Below, piece by piece: positions 20,077-28,072 of a DNA stretch of 64,000 bases. The notes under the pieces are model-generated. The model ran no database searches. It worked only from the letters and a program-made list of their open reading frames with translations, and had not been told where the DNA came from. The position numbers and the translations under genes are program-made. Source of the DNA: an uncultured Bacilli bacterium (GTDB lineage Bacteria; Bacillota_I; Bacilli_A; RF39; UBA660). Location of the stretch: the NCBI GenBank assembly GCA_910589375.1, contig CAJUTK010000002.1:62001-126000 (forward strand), read 5' to 3'. Within the stretch, counting starts at the first letter, position 1. Each line of letters opens with the position of its first letter.

Positions 20077-20684
20077 AAGCTCTAATCTTAGAACATGAAA
20101 AGTTAATTTATTCAATTATGAAGTATTTTTCCTATTATCCAAATAAGGATGATTTATTTCAAGTAGGCTGTGTTGGTTTAATAGAGGCGTATTATCGCTT
20201 TAGGGATGATTTTCATACCAAATTTTCCACATATGCTTACAGTTACATCTTAGGTGAAATGAAAAAACTAGTACGAGAAGATAGAGGTATTAAAGTAAGT
20301 AGAATGACACACTCTCTTCACTTAAAAATAGAAAAAGCAAGTGTTCTTTTATCGCAAAAGCTAATGAGAGAACCAACAATACCCGAAATTGCTGCATTCT
20401 TAGAAATAGAGGAAGAATTAGTAGTAGAAGCCTTTTACAGTAGTAGTGCACTTCTTGATGTCGATGAAGTACCTATTGGAAAATGTGAAGATTTAGATGA
20501 GCAAATTTATTTACGAGAACAACTAGAGCAATTAAGTAGTGAAGAATTAGAAATTCTAAATCGAAGATATATGGAAGATAGGACACAGATGGAAACTGCA
20601 AGTATCCTAGGTATTAGTCAAGTGCAGGTATCCAGAAAAGAGCAGAAGGCACTAGCGAAGTTAAAAAACAAATTAGTTGCTTAA
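20058..20684 (+). CDS. Sigma-70 family factor of the SigF/SigG/SigB group
   Basis: 208 residues with region 2 (DLFQVGCVGLIEAYYRF...STYAYSYILGEM, about 30-75), GIKVSR as in SigF (VKVSR), region 3 (about 95-135) and region 4 ending ISQVQVSRKEQKA (helix-turn-helix, about 165-200). ISQVQVSR is shared with SigF/SigG, so I favour a forespore sigma factor, though a SigB-like role cannot be excluded. AAGGTGAT at 20047-20054 and the overlap with the STAS gene imply coupled translation. The gene ends without a terminator before the tRNA promoter. Confidence 0.8.
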   Translation: MEQRELEALILEHEKLIYSIMKYFSYYPNKDDLFQVGCVGLIEAYYRFRDDFHTKFSTYAYSYILGEMKKLVREDRGIKVSRMTHSLHLKIEKASVLLSQKLMREPTIPEIAAFLEIEEELVVEAFYSSSALLDVDEVPIGKCEDLDEQIYLREQLEQLSSEELEILNRRYMEDRTQMETASILGISQVQVSRKEQKALAKLKNKLVA

Positions 20685-20690
20685 AATATA

Positions 20691-20719
20691 TTGAATAATA
20701 TAGTTATTTATGTTAAAAT
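20691..20719 (+). promoter_or_regulatory. Promoter for tRNA-Ser
   Basis: TTGAAT (20691-20696), a 17-base spacer, and TAAAAT (20714-20719) with an upstream TG. It is placed about 20 bases before the mature tRNA. Confidence 0.75.
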
Positions 20720-20738
20720 CAATATGTAGCTTGAATTT

Positions 20739-20829
20739 GGAGTAGTACTCAAGAGGCTGAAGAGGCGCCCCTGCTAAGGGTGTAGGTCGGGCAACTGGCG
20801 CGAGGGTTCAAATCCCTCCTGCTCCGCCA
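20739..20829 (+). tRNA. tRNA-Ser (anticodon GCU)
   Basis: Acceptor stem GGAGTAG pairs with CTGCTCC, the anticodon loop is CTGCTAA (anticodon GCT, reading AGC/AGU), a long class II variable arm (TAGGTCGGGCAACTGGCGC region) is present, the T loop is GTTCAAATC, and CCA is encoded at 20827-20829. All features of a bacterial serine tRNA are intact. Confidence 0.95.
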
Positions 20830-20841
20830 TTAAGTTATAAT

Positions 20842-20870
20842 CCCTTGGTCACCAAGGGTTTTCTTTTTTT
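20842..20870 (+). terminator. Terminator after tRNA-Ser
   Basis: CCCTTGG (20842-20848) pairs with CCAAGGG (20852-20858), followed by a T-rich tract to 20870. Confidence 0.85.
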
Positions 20871-20872
20871 AA

Positions 20873-20898
20873 AAAAGATTGATTATTATCAATCTTTT
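20873..20898. terminator. Second, tandem terminator (works on either strand)
   Basis: AAAAGATTGAT pairs with ATCAATCTTTT around TATT, with A residues before and T residues after. It directly follows the tRNA terminator. Confidence 0.6.
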
Positions 20899-20914
20899 TC
20901 TTTTCTTAAAACAA

Positions 20915-20923
20915 TGGTATAAT
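20915..20923 (+). promoter_or_regulatory. Extended -10 promoter (TGGTATAAT)
   Basis: TGGTATAAT lies 15 bases before the ATG at 20939, with no recognisable -35 hexamer. Confidence 0.6.
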
Positions 20924-20938
20924 GAGTAAGGTGATACT

Positions 20939-21262
20939 ATGAAAAAGTATTTATATGATTATATCAAGAAGATAGATTCTGTATTAGAAGAAGAGAGAAT
21001 AGATAAAAAAATAGTAGAGGAGCACCTAATAAAAATTACCTTTTTCCAACATGAAAGACTTATTCATTTATTAGTAACTTTAGCTTACGCATTACTTGCA
21101 CTTATTAGTTTTGCTATATCCACTTTTTCTCCTATGTTTGTTTTTATAGGAATTATTTTGGTTTTATTTTTAATTCCTTATGTAATGCATTATTTTCATT
21201 TAGAAAACGGGGTACAATATTTATATAAGCAATATGACGAATTGAGGAGGAAAAGTATATGA
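20939..21262 (+). CDS. Small two-span membrane protein of unknown function
   Basis: 107 residues. A charged N-terminal helix (1-40) is followed by two hydrophobic spans (about 41-62 and 66-85) and a basic tail. I recognise no family. GGTGAT precedes the ATG. The stop codon overlaps the start of the carboxypeptidase gene (ATGA, 21259-21262), which suggests coupled translation and a possible role near the cell-wall enzyme. Confidence 0.7.
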   Translation: MKKYLYDYIKKIDSVLEEERIDKKIVEEHLIKITFFQHERLIHLLVTLAYALLALISFAISTFSPMFVFIGIILVLFLIPYVMHYFHLENGVQYLYKQYDELRRKSI

Positions 21263-22454
21263 AAAAATTCTTTTCTTTTTTCTTTTATTATGCTATCAAG
21301 TAAGTGTTTTTGCAATTCCAAAAGTAGAATCTCCTTGTATTTATTTTTATCAGCTAGATAGGGGAGAAGTACTCTATGAACAAGATTCTAAAGAAGAAAT
21401 TGCTGTAGCTAGTTTAACTAAGATTATGACTTCTTTAGTAGCACTTGATTTAATAACAGATTTAGATGATGAAGTGGTATTAACTTCTAAGGATTTTAAG
21501 GGGTTAAGGGAAGCGAATGCTTCTGTAGCGGGCTTTTTTATTGGAGAAAAAGTAACCTACAGAGATTTATTATATGGACTTTTACTTCCAAGTGGTGCGG
21601 ATGCTGCTTTGGCGCCCGCTAATCATTTAGTAGGAAGCGAAGCTGCATTTGTTGATAAGATGAATGAGAAAGCAAAGTCTTTGAATTTAGAACATACGCA
21701 TTTTATCAATACGACAGGTTTAGATAGTGATGGTCACTATTCTAGTGTAGAGGATATTGCCATTATTTTAAAAGAAGCTTTAAAGAATCCAAAGTTTGAA
21801 AAAGTTTTTACTTCAAAAAAATATATAACAAGCAATTCAAGGCATACTTTTAAGAGCACTCTTTCTAAAACCGCTGCAACTTATAAATTGGATGTTTCAT
21901 ACATATTGGGAAGTAAGACTGGCTATACCTATGATGCTGGACTTTGCTTAGCATCCATTGCTAAGCATAATGAAGAAACTTATTTATTAGTAACGGCTAA
22001 TGCTGATTATAAAGCCCATAAGCCTTATCACATTATGGATACAGATAAACTTTATAAGTTTTTCTTTGAGAATTATGAGTACAAAACACTACTAGAAAAA
22101 GATCAAAAATTAAAAACTATAATAGATGCTAATGAATTAGAACATGATTTCTTTTCTGATAAGGTGATTATTCGTTATTTACCTAAAAATAGTATTATAG
22201 ATTATCAATATAATGGTTTGGAATTTATTGATTATGATATGGATGGAGGGTCTAAAATTGGAGAGTATCAAGTTTTAGTAGATAATAAAGTAGTGGATAC
22301 GCAAGAATTCTTTCTAGATGAAAAGATAATAAAGCCTAAAAATTTTCCATGGTTATGGGTTGGAATAGGAGTAGGAATATTTCTTTTACTCATAATAATT
22401 TTAATAACTATAAAAGGAAGAAAAAAGAGAATGAGAAAAAAAGAGGAAATTTAA
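21259..22454 (+). pseudogene. dacA: D-alanyl-D-alanine carboxypeptidase (PBP5/DacA type) with a -1 base frame break in the signal peptide
   Basis: The natural start is the ATG at 21259 (ATGA overlap with the gene before, AGGAGG at 21246-21251). After ATG and six A residues the frame closes at 21301-21303. Shifting frame by one base in the A run restores a signal peptide (KILFFFLLLCYQVSVFA) and then the mature enzyme, with nucleophile motif SLTK (Ser at 21411), SGA in place of SGN, and KTG (in GSKTGYT). A C-terminal membrane anchor ends the protein. An ATG at 21426 lies after SLTK, so starting there would lose the catalytic serine. The rest is intact, so sequencing error, slippage or phase variation are as likely as true decay. 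Confidence 0.85.
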
Positions 22455-22466
22455 ATTTCCTCTTTT
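22439..22466. terminator. Bidirectional terminator between convergent genes
   Basis: AAAAGAGGAAATTT (22439-22452) and AAATTTCCTCTTTT (22453-22466) form a perfect inverted repeat with A and T tracts outside. It contains the carboxypeptidase stop codon. Confidence 0.75.
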
Positions 22467-22653
22467 AAAATCTACCTTTATTTTTTTCTATCCAAATAAT
22501 AAGCGCTCCAATGATTCCTGGGAGAGAAGCAATGAAGAATGTTGCTATCGTAAAATGATGACTTCTTCCAGCAAAAATGGCATAGATAATTGCTTGGACT
22601 ATGATTAGTCCAACTGCAATGATTACCTTTTTATTCCAACTATGCATAAACAT
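22465..22653 (-). CDS. Small two-span membrane protein
   Basis: 62 residues, two hydrophobic segments (about 9-27 and 35-53) with a short HH-containing loop and a basic C terminus. AGGAGG precedes the start on the minus strand. It follows the ZnuA-like lipoprotein gene by 11 bases and is probably in the same transcript. No family recognised. Confidence 0.65.
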   Translation of the reverse strand: MFMHSWNKKVIIAVGLIIVQAIIYAIFAGRSHHFTIATFFIASLPGIIGALIIWIEKNKGRF

Positions 22654-22664
22654 AAAAAATCCTC

Positions 22665-23531
22665 CTAATTGTAAAGTTGTTTCTTTAATGCTTCTAGATT
22701 ATTTTTCATAAGAGAAAGATAATCTTCTCCTTTAGTAGCTTCTTCTTCTGTACGAGTATATAAATTATGTAATTCTATTAATTCAACATTTGTTTCTTTT
22801 TGGATAGAAGTAATGGTTTTATTTACTTTTTCTCCTTTAACAGTATAAATATAGGAAATATCTCCTTTTTTTATCATATTTGTTACTGTGTAGATATTTT
22901 TTTGTGTTAGGTTTTCATTTTCTTCTAGAGAAATAACTGTTATACCATATTTTTCTAAATAAAGAAAAGCGTCATTACTAACAACAATTGTATTTTTATT
23001 AGCCGTTTTAGCCATATCTCTATAATCAGCATCTAATTGTATTAAATCTTGTTTTAAAGCTTGATAATTTTCTGTTATTTCATTTGTAAGGTAGGCACTC
23101 TTTGTATATTCTTCAAATCCTTTTTTAATACTGTTAGCCATAGTAAGTAGATTCATAGGATCTAGCCATAATTCTTCAACACTATGCTCAAAGACCATAC
23201 TAGAAGATGCATCAATTAATTTTAAATTATTATGATAGTTACGCATTTTGTAAACATAGTTCATTTCTTCTTCATTATTTCCATTAAAGATAAATAAATC
23301 TGCTTGGCTATAGTCTTGTAGTAATTTATCACTAACAACTTCTTCCTGTGTACTTCCATTTGGATAGATACTAGCAATCTTACTATGTTTCCCATAGAGC
23401 CTTTCAGTAATATATTGGCTAGGATAAATGGTTGCTCTAATAGTAATATCTTCCATAGAATCATTTTTTAAACAACCTGTTGGTAAAATGAGGATAGTAA
23501 TCATTAGTAATAAGTAACTAAATTTTTTCAT
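22665..23531 (-). CDS. ZnuA/TroA-family lipoprotein lacking the canonical metal-binding histidines
   Basis: 288 residues from the ATG at 23531 (AAGGAG before it; an upstream in-frame ATG at 23567 lacks this and reads into yidD). Signal peptide with lipobox LPTGC, so a surface lipoprotein. The fold is that of zinc/manganese ABC binding proteins: ADLFIFNG, LWLDPMN, NDAFLYLEKYG and a C-terminal Y..LM..NL. At the positions where family members carry ligand His (in HDYEP, DPHxWLDP and SHDAF), this protein has STQEE, an acidic residue, and Asn. No permease or ATPase gene is nearby. It may bind another ligand or act only structurally. Confidence 0.7.
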   Translation of the reverse strand: MKKFSYLLLMITILILPTGCLKNDSMEDITIRATIYPSQYITERLYGKHSKIASIYPNGSTQEEVVSDKLLQDYSQADLFIFNGNNEEEMNYVYKMRNYHNNLKLIDASSSMVFEHSVEELWLDPMNLLTMANSIKKGFEEYTKSAYLTNEITENYQALKQDLIQLDADYRDMAKTANKNTIVVSNDAFLYLEKYGITVISLEENENLTQKNIYTVTNMIKKGDISYIYTVKGEKVNKTITSIQKETNVELIELHNLYTRTEEEATKGEDYLSLMKNNLEALKKQLYN

Positions 23532-23751
23532 ATTTTTCTCCTTTTTTGATAACTGGATCATATCCACTAGTTCCCCAGGGATTACATCTTAAAATTCTTT
23601 TAAACGTTAAAAAACTGCCCTTTAGAGCACCATATTCTTGAATAGCTTCAATTCCATAGTTTGAGCATGTAGGTATGTGTCTGCAACTATCATGCCATGG
23701 ACCTGGAATTTTTTGATAGATTTTTATGATTCCAATTAAAACATGTTTCAT
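23518..23751 (-). CDS. yidD: Membrane protein insertion efficiency factor YidD
   Basis: 77 residues starting MKHVLIGIIKIYQK, with the family signature of conserved Cys and Pro: CRHIPTCSNYGIEAI and LRCNPWGTSGYDPV. YidD is a small amphipathic membrane-associated protein thought to help YidC-dependent insertion. Start 23751 fits homologues; a second ATG at 23760 is also possible. No ribosome binding site is seen and a TATAAT ends close to the start, so the mRNA may be leaderless. It overlaps the lipoprotein gene by 14 bases and is divergent from rnc. Confidence 0.88.
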   Translation of the reverse strand: MKHVLIGIIKIYQKIPGPWHDSCRHIPTCSNYGIEAIQEYGALKGSFLTFKRILRCNPWGTSGYDPVIKKGEKYEKI

Positions 23752-23804
23752 ATAGTACATTATACTAAAAAACCTAAAAAAAGTAAAACATAAATCCGTT
23801 TTTT

Positions 23805-23813
23805 TGATATAAT
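23805..23813 (+). promoter_or_regulatory. Extended -10 promoter for rnc (TGATATAAT)
   Basis: TGATATAAT lies 33 bases before the rnc start, back to back with the yidD promoter region. Confidence 0.6.
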
Positions 23814-23846
23814 AGAAGTGGAAGAAACAGTAAAGGATGGTATTAT

Positions 23847-24524
23847 ATGGAAATTCTAAAGAATCTAAATATTCCTTATCATAATGAAAAACTATATAGG
23901 AAAGCATTAACCCATACTTCTTATGCTCATGAAGAGAATGTAGAAAGTTATGAGAGATTAGAATATTTAGGAGATGCAGTTTTAGAGCTTATTATGAGTG
24001 AGTATTTATATAAAAACACAGATGAGCCAGAAGGAAAAATGACAAAGTTAAGAAGTTATTATGTCTGTGAAAATGCGTTATATGAGTATTCTATTTTACT
24101 AGGCTTAAATGAGGAATTACTACTTGGAAAGGGAGAATTAGAGCGTGATGGAAAACATAATCGCGCTATAGTTGCGGATATTTTTGAATCTTTTATTGGG
24201 GCTATGTTTTTAGATTGTGGTATTGAACAAGTAAAAGAATTTTTGTATAGACATATCATTCCTCTTATTGAGAATAAGACAATTGATTTCACGAATGATT
24301 ATAAGTCTGTTTTACAAGAGTTAGTTCAAACTGATAAAAAAAGTTTAGAATATGTCATCGTAGATGAAAAAGGACCAGCTCATGAGAAAGAGTTTAGTGT
24401 AGTGGTTAAAATAGATGATATTGTCTATGGAAGTGGTACTGCCCATAGTAAAAAAGAAGCAGAACAAATGGCTGCGAAAGATGCTTTGCAGAAAGCACAA
24501 AATGGGGATTCTTTAGAATCCTAA
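23847..24524 (+). CDS. rnc: Ribonuclease III
   Basis: 225 residues. The RNase III signature ERLEYLGDAVLEL (about residues 34-46) contains the catalytic acidic residues. The second acidic patch is in DIFESFIGA, and a double-stranded RNA binding domain occupies about 155-222 (ending KKEAEQMAAKDALQKA). It processes rRNA precursors and other duplex RNA. AAAGGATGG precedes the ATG. smc and ftsY, its usual neighbours in Bacilli, are absent here. Confidence 0.95.
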   Translation: MEILKNLNIPYHNEKLYRKALTHTSYAHEENVESYERLEYLGDAVLELIMSEYLYKNTDEPEGKMTKLRSYYVCENALYEYSILLGLNEELLLGKGELERDGKHNRAIVADIFESFIGAMFLDCGIEQVKEFLYRHIIPLIENKTIDFTNDYKSVLQELVQTDKKSLEYVIVDEKGPAHEKEFSVVVKIDDIVYGSGTAHSKKEAEQMAAKDALQKAQNGDSLES

Positions 24525-24531
24525 AAAATGG

Positions 24532-24561
24532 TTGCGGAAAAAGGGCTTAATATGTTAAAAT
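24532..24561 (+). promoter_or_regulatory. Promoter for yebC
   Basis: TTGCGG (24532-24537), an 18-base spacer, and TAAAAT (24556-24561) preceded by TGT (extended -10). Confidence 0.65.
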
Positions 24562-24584
24562 AAGGAAAGAAAAGGAGTGTTTTT

Positions 24585-25295
24585 ATGGGAAGATTTCCTA
24601 ATATAGCAGCTGCTAAGGCTAAAACTGGAGCAGCGAAAGGTAAGTTGTATGGCATGTATGCTAAAGAGATTTATCAAACAGCAAAGAATGGTGGAGTTAC
24701 TCCTGAAGGAAATCCAGCATTAAAGAGATTAATAGAAAAAGCAAAGAAGGATCAAGTTCCAAGTGATGTTATTAAAAGAGCAATTGATAAGGTAAATAGT
24801 GGTGGAGGAGAAGATTACGAAACACTAACTTATGAGATATTTGGACCTGCTGGTTCTACTTTAATGGTAGAATGCTTAACAGACAACGTCAATAGAAGTG
24901 TTAGTGATTTGCGTGCTGTTATCAATAAATGTCATGTAAAGATGGGGGCTATGGGAAGTGTAGCATACATGTATGATCATTTATGCGTAGTAGGTTTTAA
25001 AGGGTTGACAGAGGAACAAGTAATGGAAGCATTAATTGCTGAAGAAGTTGATTTTGTAGACATAGAAGTGGATGAAGAAATTATGATCTATGGTCAACCA
25101 CAAGATTTATATAAAATTAAAACAGCAATTACTAATGTTTCTCCTAATATTGAATTTACTGTTGATGAGATTTCTTTACTTCCGAAGGATAGAATTACAT
25201 TAGAAGGAGAATCTTTAGAAGAATTTAATCGTTTACTTACTTTATTAGATGAAGTAGATGATGTTCAAAATGTATATCATAATGTAGAACTATAG
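24585..25295 (+). CDS. yebC: YebC/PmpR-family protein
   Basis: 236 residues with the family start GRFPNIAAAKAKTGAAKGK, GNPALKRLIEKAKKDQVPSD and YEIFGPAGSTLMVECLTDN. Members have been described as transcription regulators and, more recently, as factors relieving ribosome stalling at difficult peptide motifs. Which applies here cannot be told from sequence. AAAGGAG precedes the ATG. It is a single-gene unit with its own promoter and terminator. Confidence 0.92.
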   Translation: MGRFPNIAAAKAKTGAAKGKLYGMYAKEIYQTAKNGGVTPEGNPALKRLIEKAKKDQVPSDVIKRAIDKVNSGGGEDYETLTYEIFGPAGSTLMVECLTDNVNRSVSDLRAVINKCHVKMGAMGSVAYMYDHLCVVGFKGLTEEQVMEALIAEEVDFVDIEVDEEIMIYGQPQDLYKIKTAITNVSPNIEFTVDEISLLPKDRITLEGESLEEFNRLLTLLDEVDDVQNVYHNVEL

Positions 25296-25317
25296 AATTT
25301 TGTCTATAGTTTTTTTC
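25289..25317 (+). terminator. Rho-independent terminator after yebC
   Basis: ACTATAGA (25289-25296) pairs with TCTATAGT (25303-25310), followed by TTTTTT. The stem includes the stop codon. Confidence 0.8.
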
Positions 25318-25385
25318 TGTTAGTAGTTAGATTTTTGAATAATCCGTGAAAATAGGGAAAAAAGATTTTAAAAAGAAAGAATTAA

Positions 25386-25394
25386 TGCTATAAT
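25386..25394 (+). promoter_or_regulatory. Extended -10 promoter for prfB (TGCTATAAT)
   Basis: TGCTATAAT lies 20 bases before the ATG at 25415. No good -35 hexamer. Confidence 0.6.
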
Positions 25395-25414
25395 AAATAT
25401 TATGGAGGATAGGT

Positions 25415-26519
25415 ATGGAGACAAACGAATTAATTTATATATATCAAGATTTTGAAAAGAAAATAAATGAACTTTGGGGGTCTCTTTGACCCAGAAAAAA
25501 AAGAAACTCGAATTTTAGAATTAGAAAATAAAATTGCAGATTCTTCTTTTTGGAACCAAGATAATACAGAATCTGTAATTAAAGAATTAAATGAGTTAAA
25601 AGAAAGCTATCAAGGGGTAAAAAGGTTAAAAGAAAAAATAGAAGCAAATTTGGAACTATTATTTCTTTTAAGGGAAGAACCAGATGAAGATTTGAAAAAG
25701 TCATTACAAATAGAAATTTCAAGTATAGAGGAAGAACTTAGTAAACTGCATTTAGAACTTCTTTTAAATGGACCTTATGATGATTGTGATTCTATTTTAG
25801 AAATTCATCCAGGTGCAGGAGGAACAGAATCTTGTGACTGGGCTAATATGCTTTATCGTATGTATACTAGATATTGTGAGAAGAAGAATTATAAACTAGA
25901 GCTAATTGATTATCAAAATGGAGAAGAAGCGGGTATTAAAAGTGTCTCTATGATTGTTCATGGAAATAAGTGTTATGGGTATTTAAAAGGAGAAAAAGGA
26001 GTTCATAGATTAATTCGTATTTCACCATTTGATTCTAATAGTAGAAGACATACATCTTTTGCTTCTATTGATGTAACACCTATTTATCAAAATCAAGAAA
26101 TTGAAGTAGAAATTAAAGAAACAGACATCCGTGTGGATGTCTATCGTAGTAGCGGAAAAGGTGGACAGGGAGTTAATACAACAGATAGTGCTGTTCGTAT
26201 TACCCATTTTCCAACAGGTATTGTAGTTACTTGTCAAAATGAGAGAAGTCAAATTAGAAATAAAGAAATAGCGATGACTGTTCTTAAAAATAAGATTTAT
26301 CAAAAAGAAGTGGAAAAAAAAGAACAAGAATTAAAATCTCTAAAGGGAGAAAATACAGAAATTAATTTTGGTTCTCAAATTCGGACATATACAATGCATC
26401 CGTATTCATTAGTAAAAGACCATAGAACGAATACGGAAACAGGAAATGTTACGAAAGTTTTAGATGGGGATTTAGATTTATTTATTGAGGATTACCTTAA
26501 GAAAGGCGTGGAATCATGA
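25415..26519 (+). CDS. prfB: Peptide chain release factor 2 with programmed +1 frameshift
   Basis: Reading starts at ATG 25415 (GGAGGATAGG before it), runs 24 codons to an in-frame TGA at 25487-25489, and continues in the +1 frame from 25488. The site has the classic layout: an internal Shine-Dalgarno-like GGGGG (25476-25480) a few bases before CTT TGA C. The product is about 367 residues, normal for RF2, with anticodon-mimic SPF (203-205) and peptidyl-hydrolysis GGQ (249-251). RF2 level thus controls its own synthesis. The last four bases overlap the YitT gene. Confidence 0.96.
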
Positions 26520-27361
26520 AAAAAAAGAAAAGTAGTACACGGTTGATAGAGCGTTATGGAGAATTTATCATTGGTATTCTTTTATTAGCTCTTTCTTATA
26601 ATTTCTTTATGTTACCACACAACATTGTTTATGGTGTTGGTGGACTAGGTGTCATTTTTAAAAAAGTATTAGGTGCTGACCCTTCTATTGTTATTTTAGT
26701 TGGATCTTTGATTTTATTGATACTTAGTTTGATATTCTTAGGAAAAGAGAGTACAAAAAAGACAATATTAGGATCTTTATTATATCCTGCTTTTGTAAAA
26801 CTAACGGAATCTTTACCAAGCTTATTTTCTATAGGAGATATAGAACCATTATTAGAAGTTATTTGTGGCTCTTTGGTTTCAGGATTAGGTCTTGGATTAG
26901 TTTTTAAAGCAGGGTTTACAACAGGTGGAACGGATATTTTAAATCATATTGTGAGTAAATTCTTTCATATGAATGTTGGAAAAGCAATGTTTTATACAGA
27001 CGGTGTAATTATATTATTTTCATTTTTTGTTTTCAACTTTCAAACATTCATTTATTCTATTTTGAATCTTTATATTATAAGTCTTATGACAGATAAAGTA
27101 GTGTTAGGAATCTCTCAGTCTAAAGCATTTTATATTATTACATCAGAAGAGACTAGTGTAAAAAAGTTTATTATGAATTCCATGATACATGGAGTTACTG
27201 TTTTAGAAGGAAGAGGAGGATACACTGGAGACGTCAAAAAAGTGATTATGTGCATTGTTCCTACTAGTCAGTATTGTGAGTTAAAAGAGGGAATATTGAA
27301 AATTGACCGTTCAGCATTTTTTGTTGTAACAGATGCGTATGAAGTCTCTGGCGGTGCGTAA
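26516..27361 (+). CDS. YitT family membrane protein
   Basis: 281 residues with five or six hydrophobic spans in the first 190 residues (YGVGGLGVIFKK, FTTGGTDILNHI). A soluble C-terminal DUF2179-type domain (about 200-278, VTVLEGRGGYTGD) follows. This is the standard YitT architecture; the function is not established. It overlaps prfB by ATGA and is followed by ftsE after 15 bases, so prfB-yitT-ftsE-ftsX form one operon. Confidence 0.88.
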   Translation: MKKKKSSTRLIERYGEFIIGILLLALSYNFFMLPHNIVYGVGGLGVIFKKVLGADPSIVILVGSLILLILSLIFLGKESTKKTILGSLLYPAFVKLTESLPSLFSIGDIEPLLEVICGSLVSGLGLGLVFKAGFTTGGTDILNHIVSKFFHMNVGKAMFYTDGVIILFSFFVFNFQTFIYSILNLYIISLMTDKVVLGISQSKAFYIITSEETSVKKFIMNSMIHGVTVLEGRGGYTGDVKKVIMCIVPTSQYCELKEGILKIDRSAFFVVTDAYEVSGGA

Positions 27362-27376
27362 GAAGGGAGTTAGCTT

Positions 27377-28072
27377 ATGGAATTAATTAAAATGCGACAT
27401 GTTCATAAAGTTTATAAGAATGGAGTTACTGCCATTCATGATTTGGATTTATCTATAAAAAAAGGTGAGTTTGTATTTATTATAGGTGCAACAGGATGCG
27501 GTAAGTCTACTTTGATTAAAATGCTTTATCGTGAAGAAAGACCTACTTCAGGACAAATTCTAGTAGGTGGATTAGATGTCGCTAAAATTAGAAATAGAAA
27601 GATTTATAAAATCAGAAGAAAATTAGGTGTTGTTTTTCAAGATTTTAAATTATTGCCAAAATTAACAGTTTATGAGAATGTTGCTTTTGCTCTAGAAATT
27701 TTTGGACTTCCAAAATCAGAAATTTATAATAAGGTAGTAAAAGTATTAGAATTAGTTGGTCTTAAAAATAAAGCAAAACAATATCCAACACAATTATCAG
27801 GTGGAGAACAGCAAAGGGTTGCTATTGCTCGTGCTATTGTAAATGGTCCTAAGATTTTAATCTGCGATGAACCTACTGGAAACTTAGATGAAAAAACTAG
27901 TATGGAAATTATGAATGTATTAGAAGCTATTAATAAACTTGGTACTACCATTATTATGGTTACTCATGATACAGAGATAGTAGATAAGATGAAAAAGAGG
28001 GTAATAGAATTAGATTCAGGAAGAATTTTAAGAGAGTATGAGGAAGGAGAATATGTTCATGAAAGTAATTAG
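27377..28072 (+). CDS. ftsE: Cell division ATP-binding protein FtsE
   Basis: 231-residue ABC ATPase. Walker A GATGCGKST (about 36-44), signature LSGGEQQR, Walker B ILICDEPTGNLD and H-loop VTHD are all present. With FtsX it transmits ATP-driven signals to cell-wall hydrolases. The coiled-coil M23 enzyme at 13154 is a plausible target. It overlaps ftsX by 14 bases. In Firmicutes ftsE and prfB are commonly neighbours, as here. Confidence 0.95.
   Translation: MELIKMRHVHKVYKNGVTAIHDLDLSIKKGEFVFIIGATGCGKSTLIKMLYREERPTSGQILVGGLDVAKIRNRKIYKIRRKLGVVFQDFKLLPKLTVYENVAFALEIFGLPKSEIYNKVVKVLELVGLKNKAKQYPTQLSGGEQQRVAIARAIVNGPKILICDEPTGNLDEKTSMEIMNVLEAINKLGTTIIMVTHDTEIVDKMKKRVIELDSGRILREYEEGEYVHESN

Noticed and set aside
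24506..24521. Hairpin GGATTC/GAATCC at the end of rnc
   Set aside because: No T tract follows on either strand, so it is not a convincing terminator.
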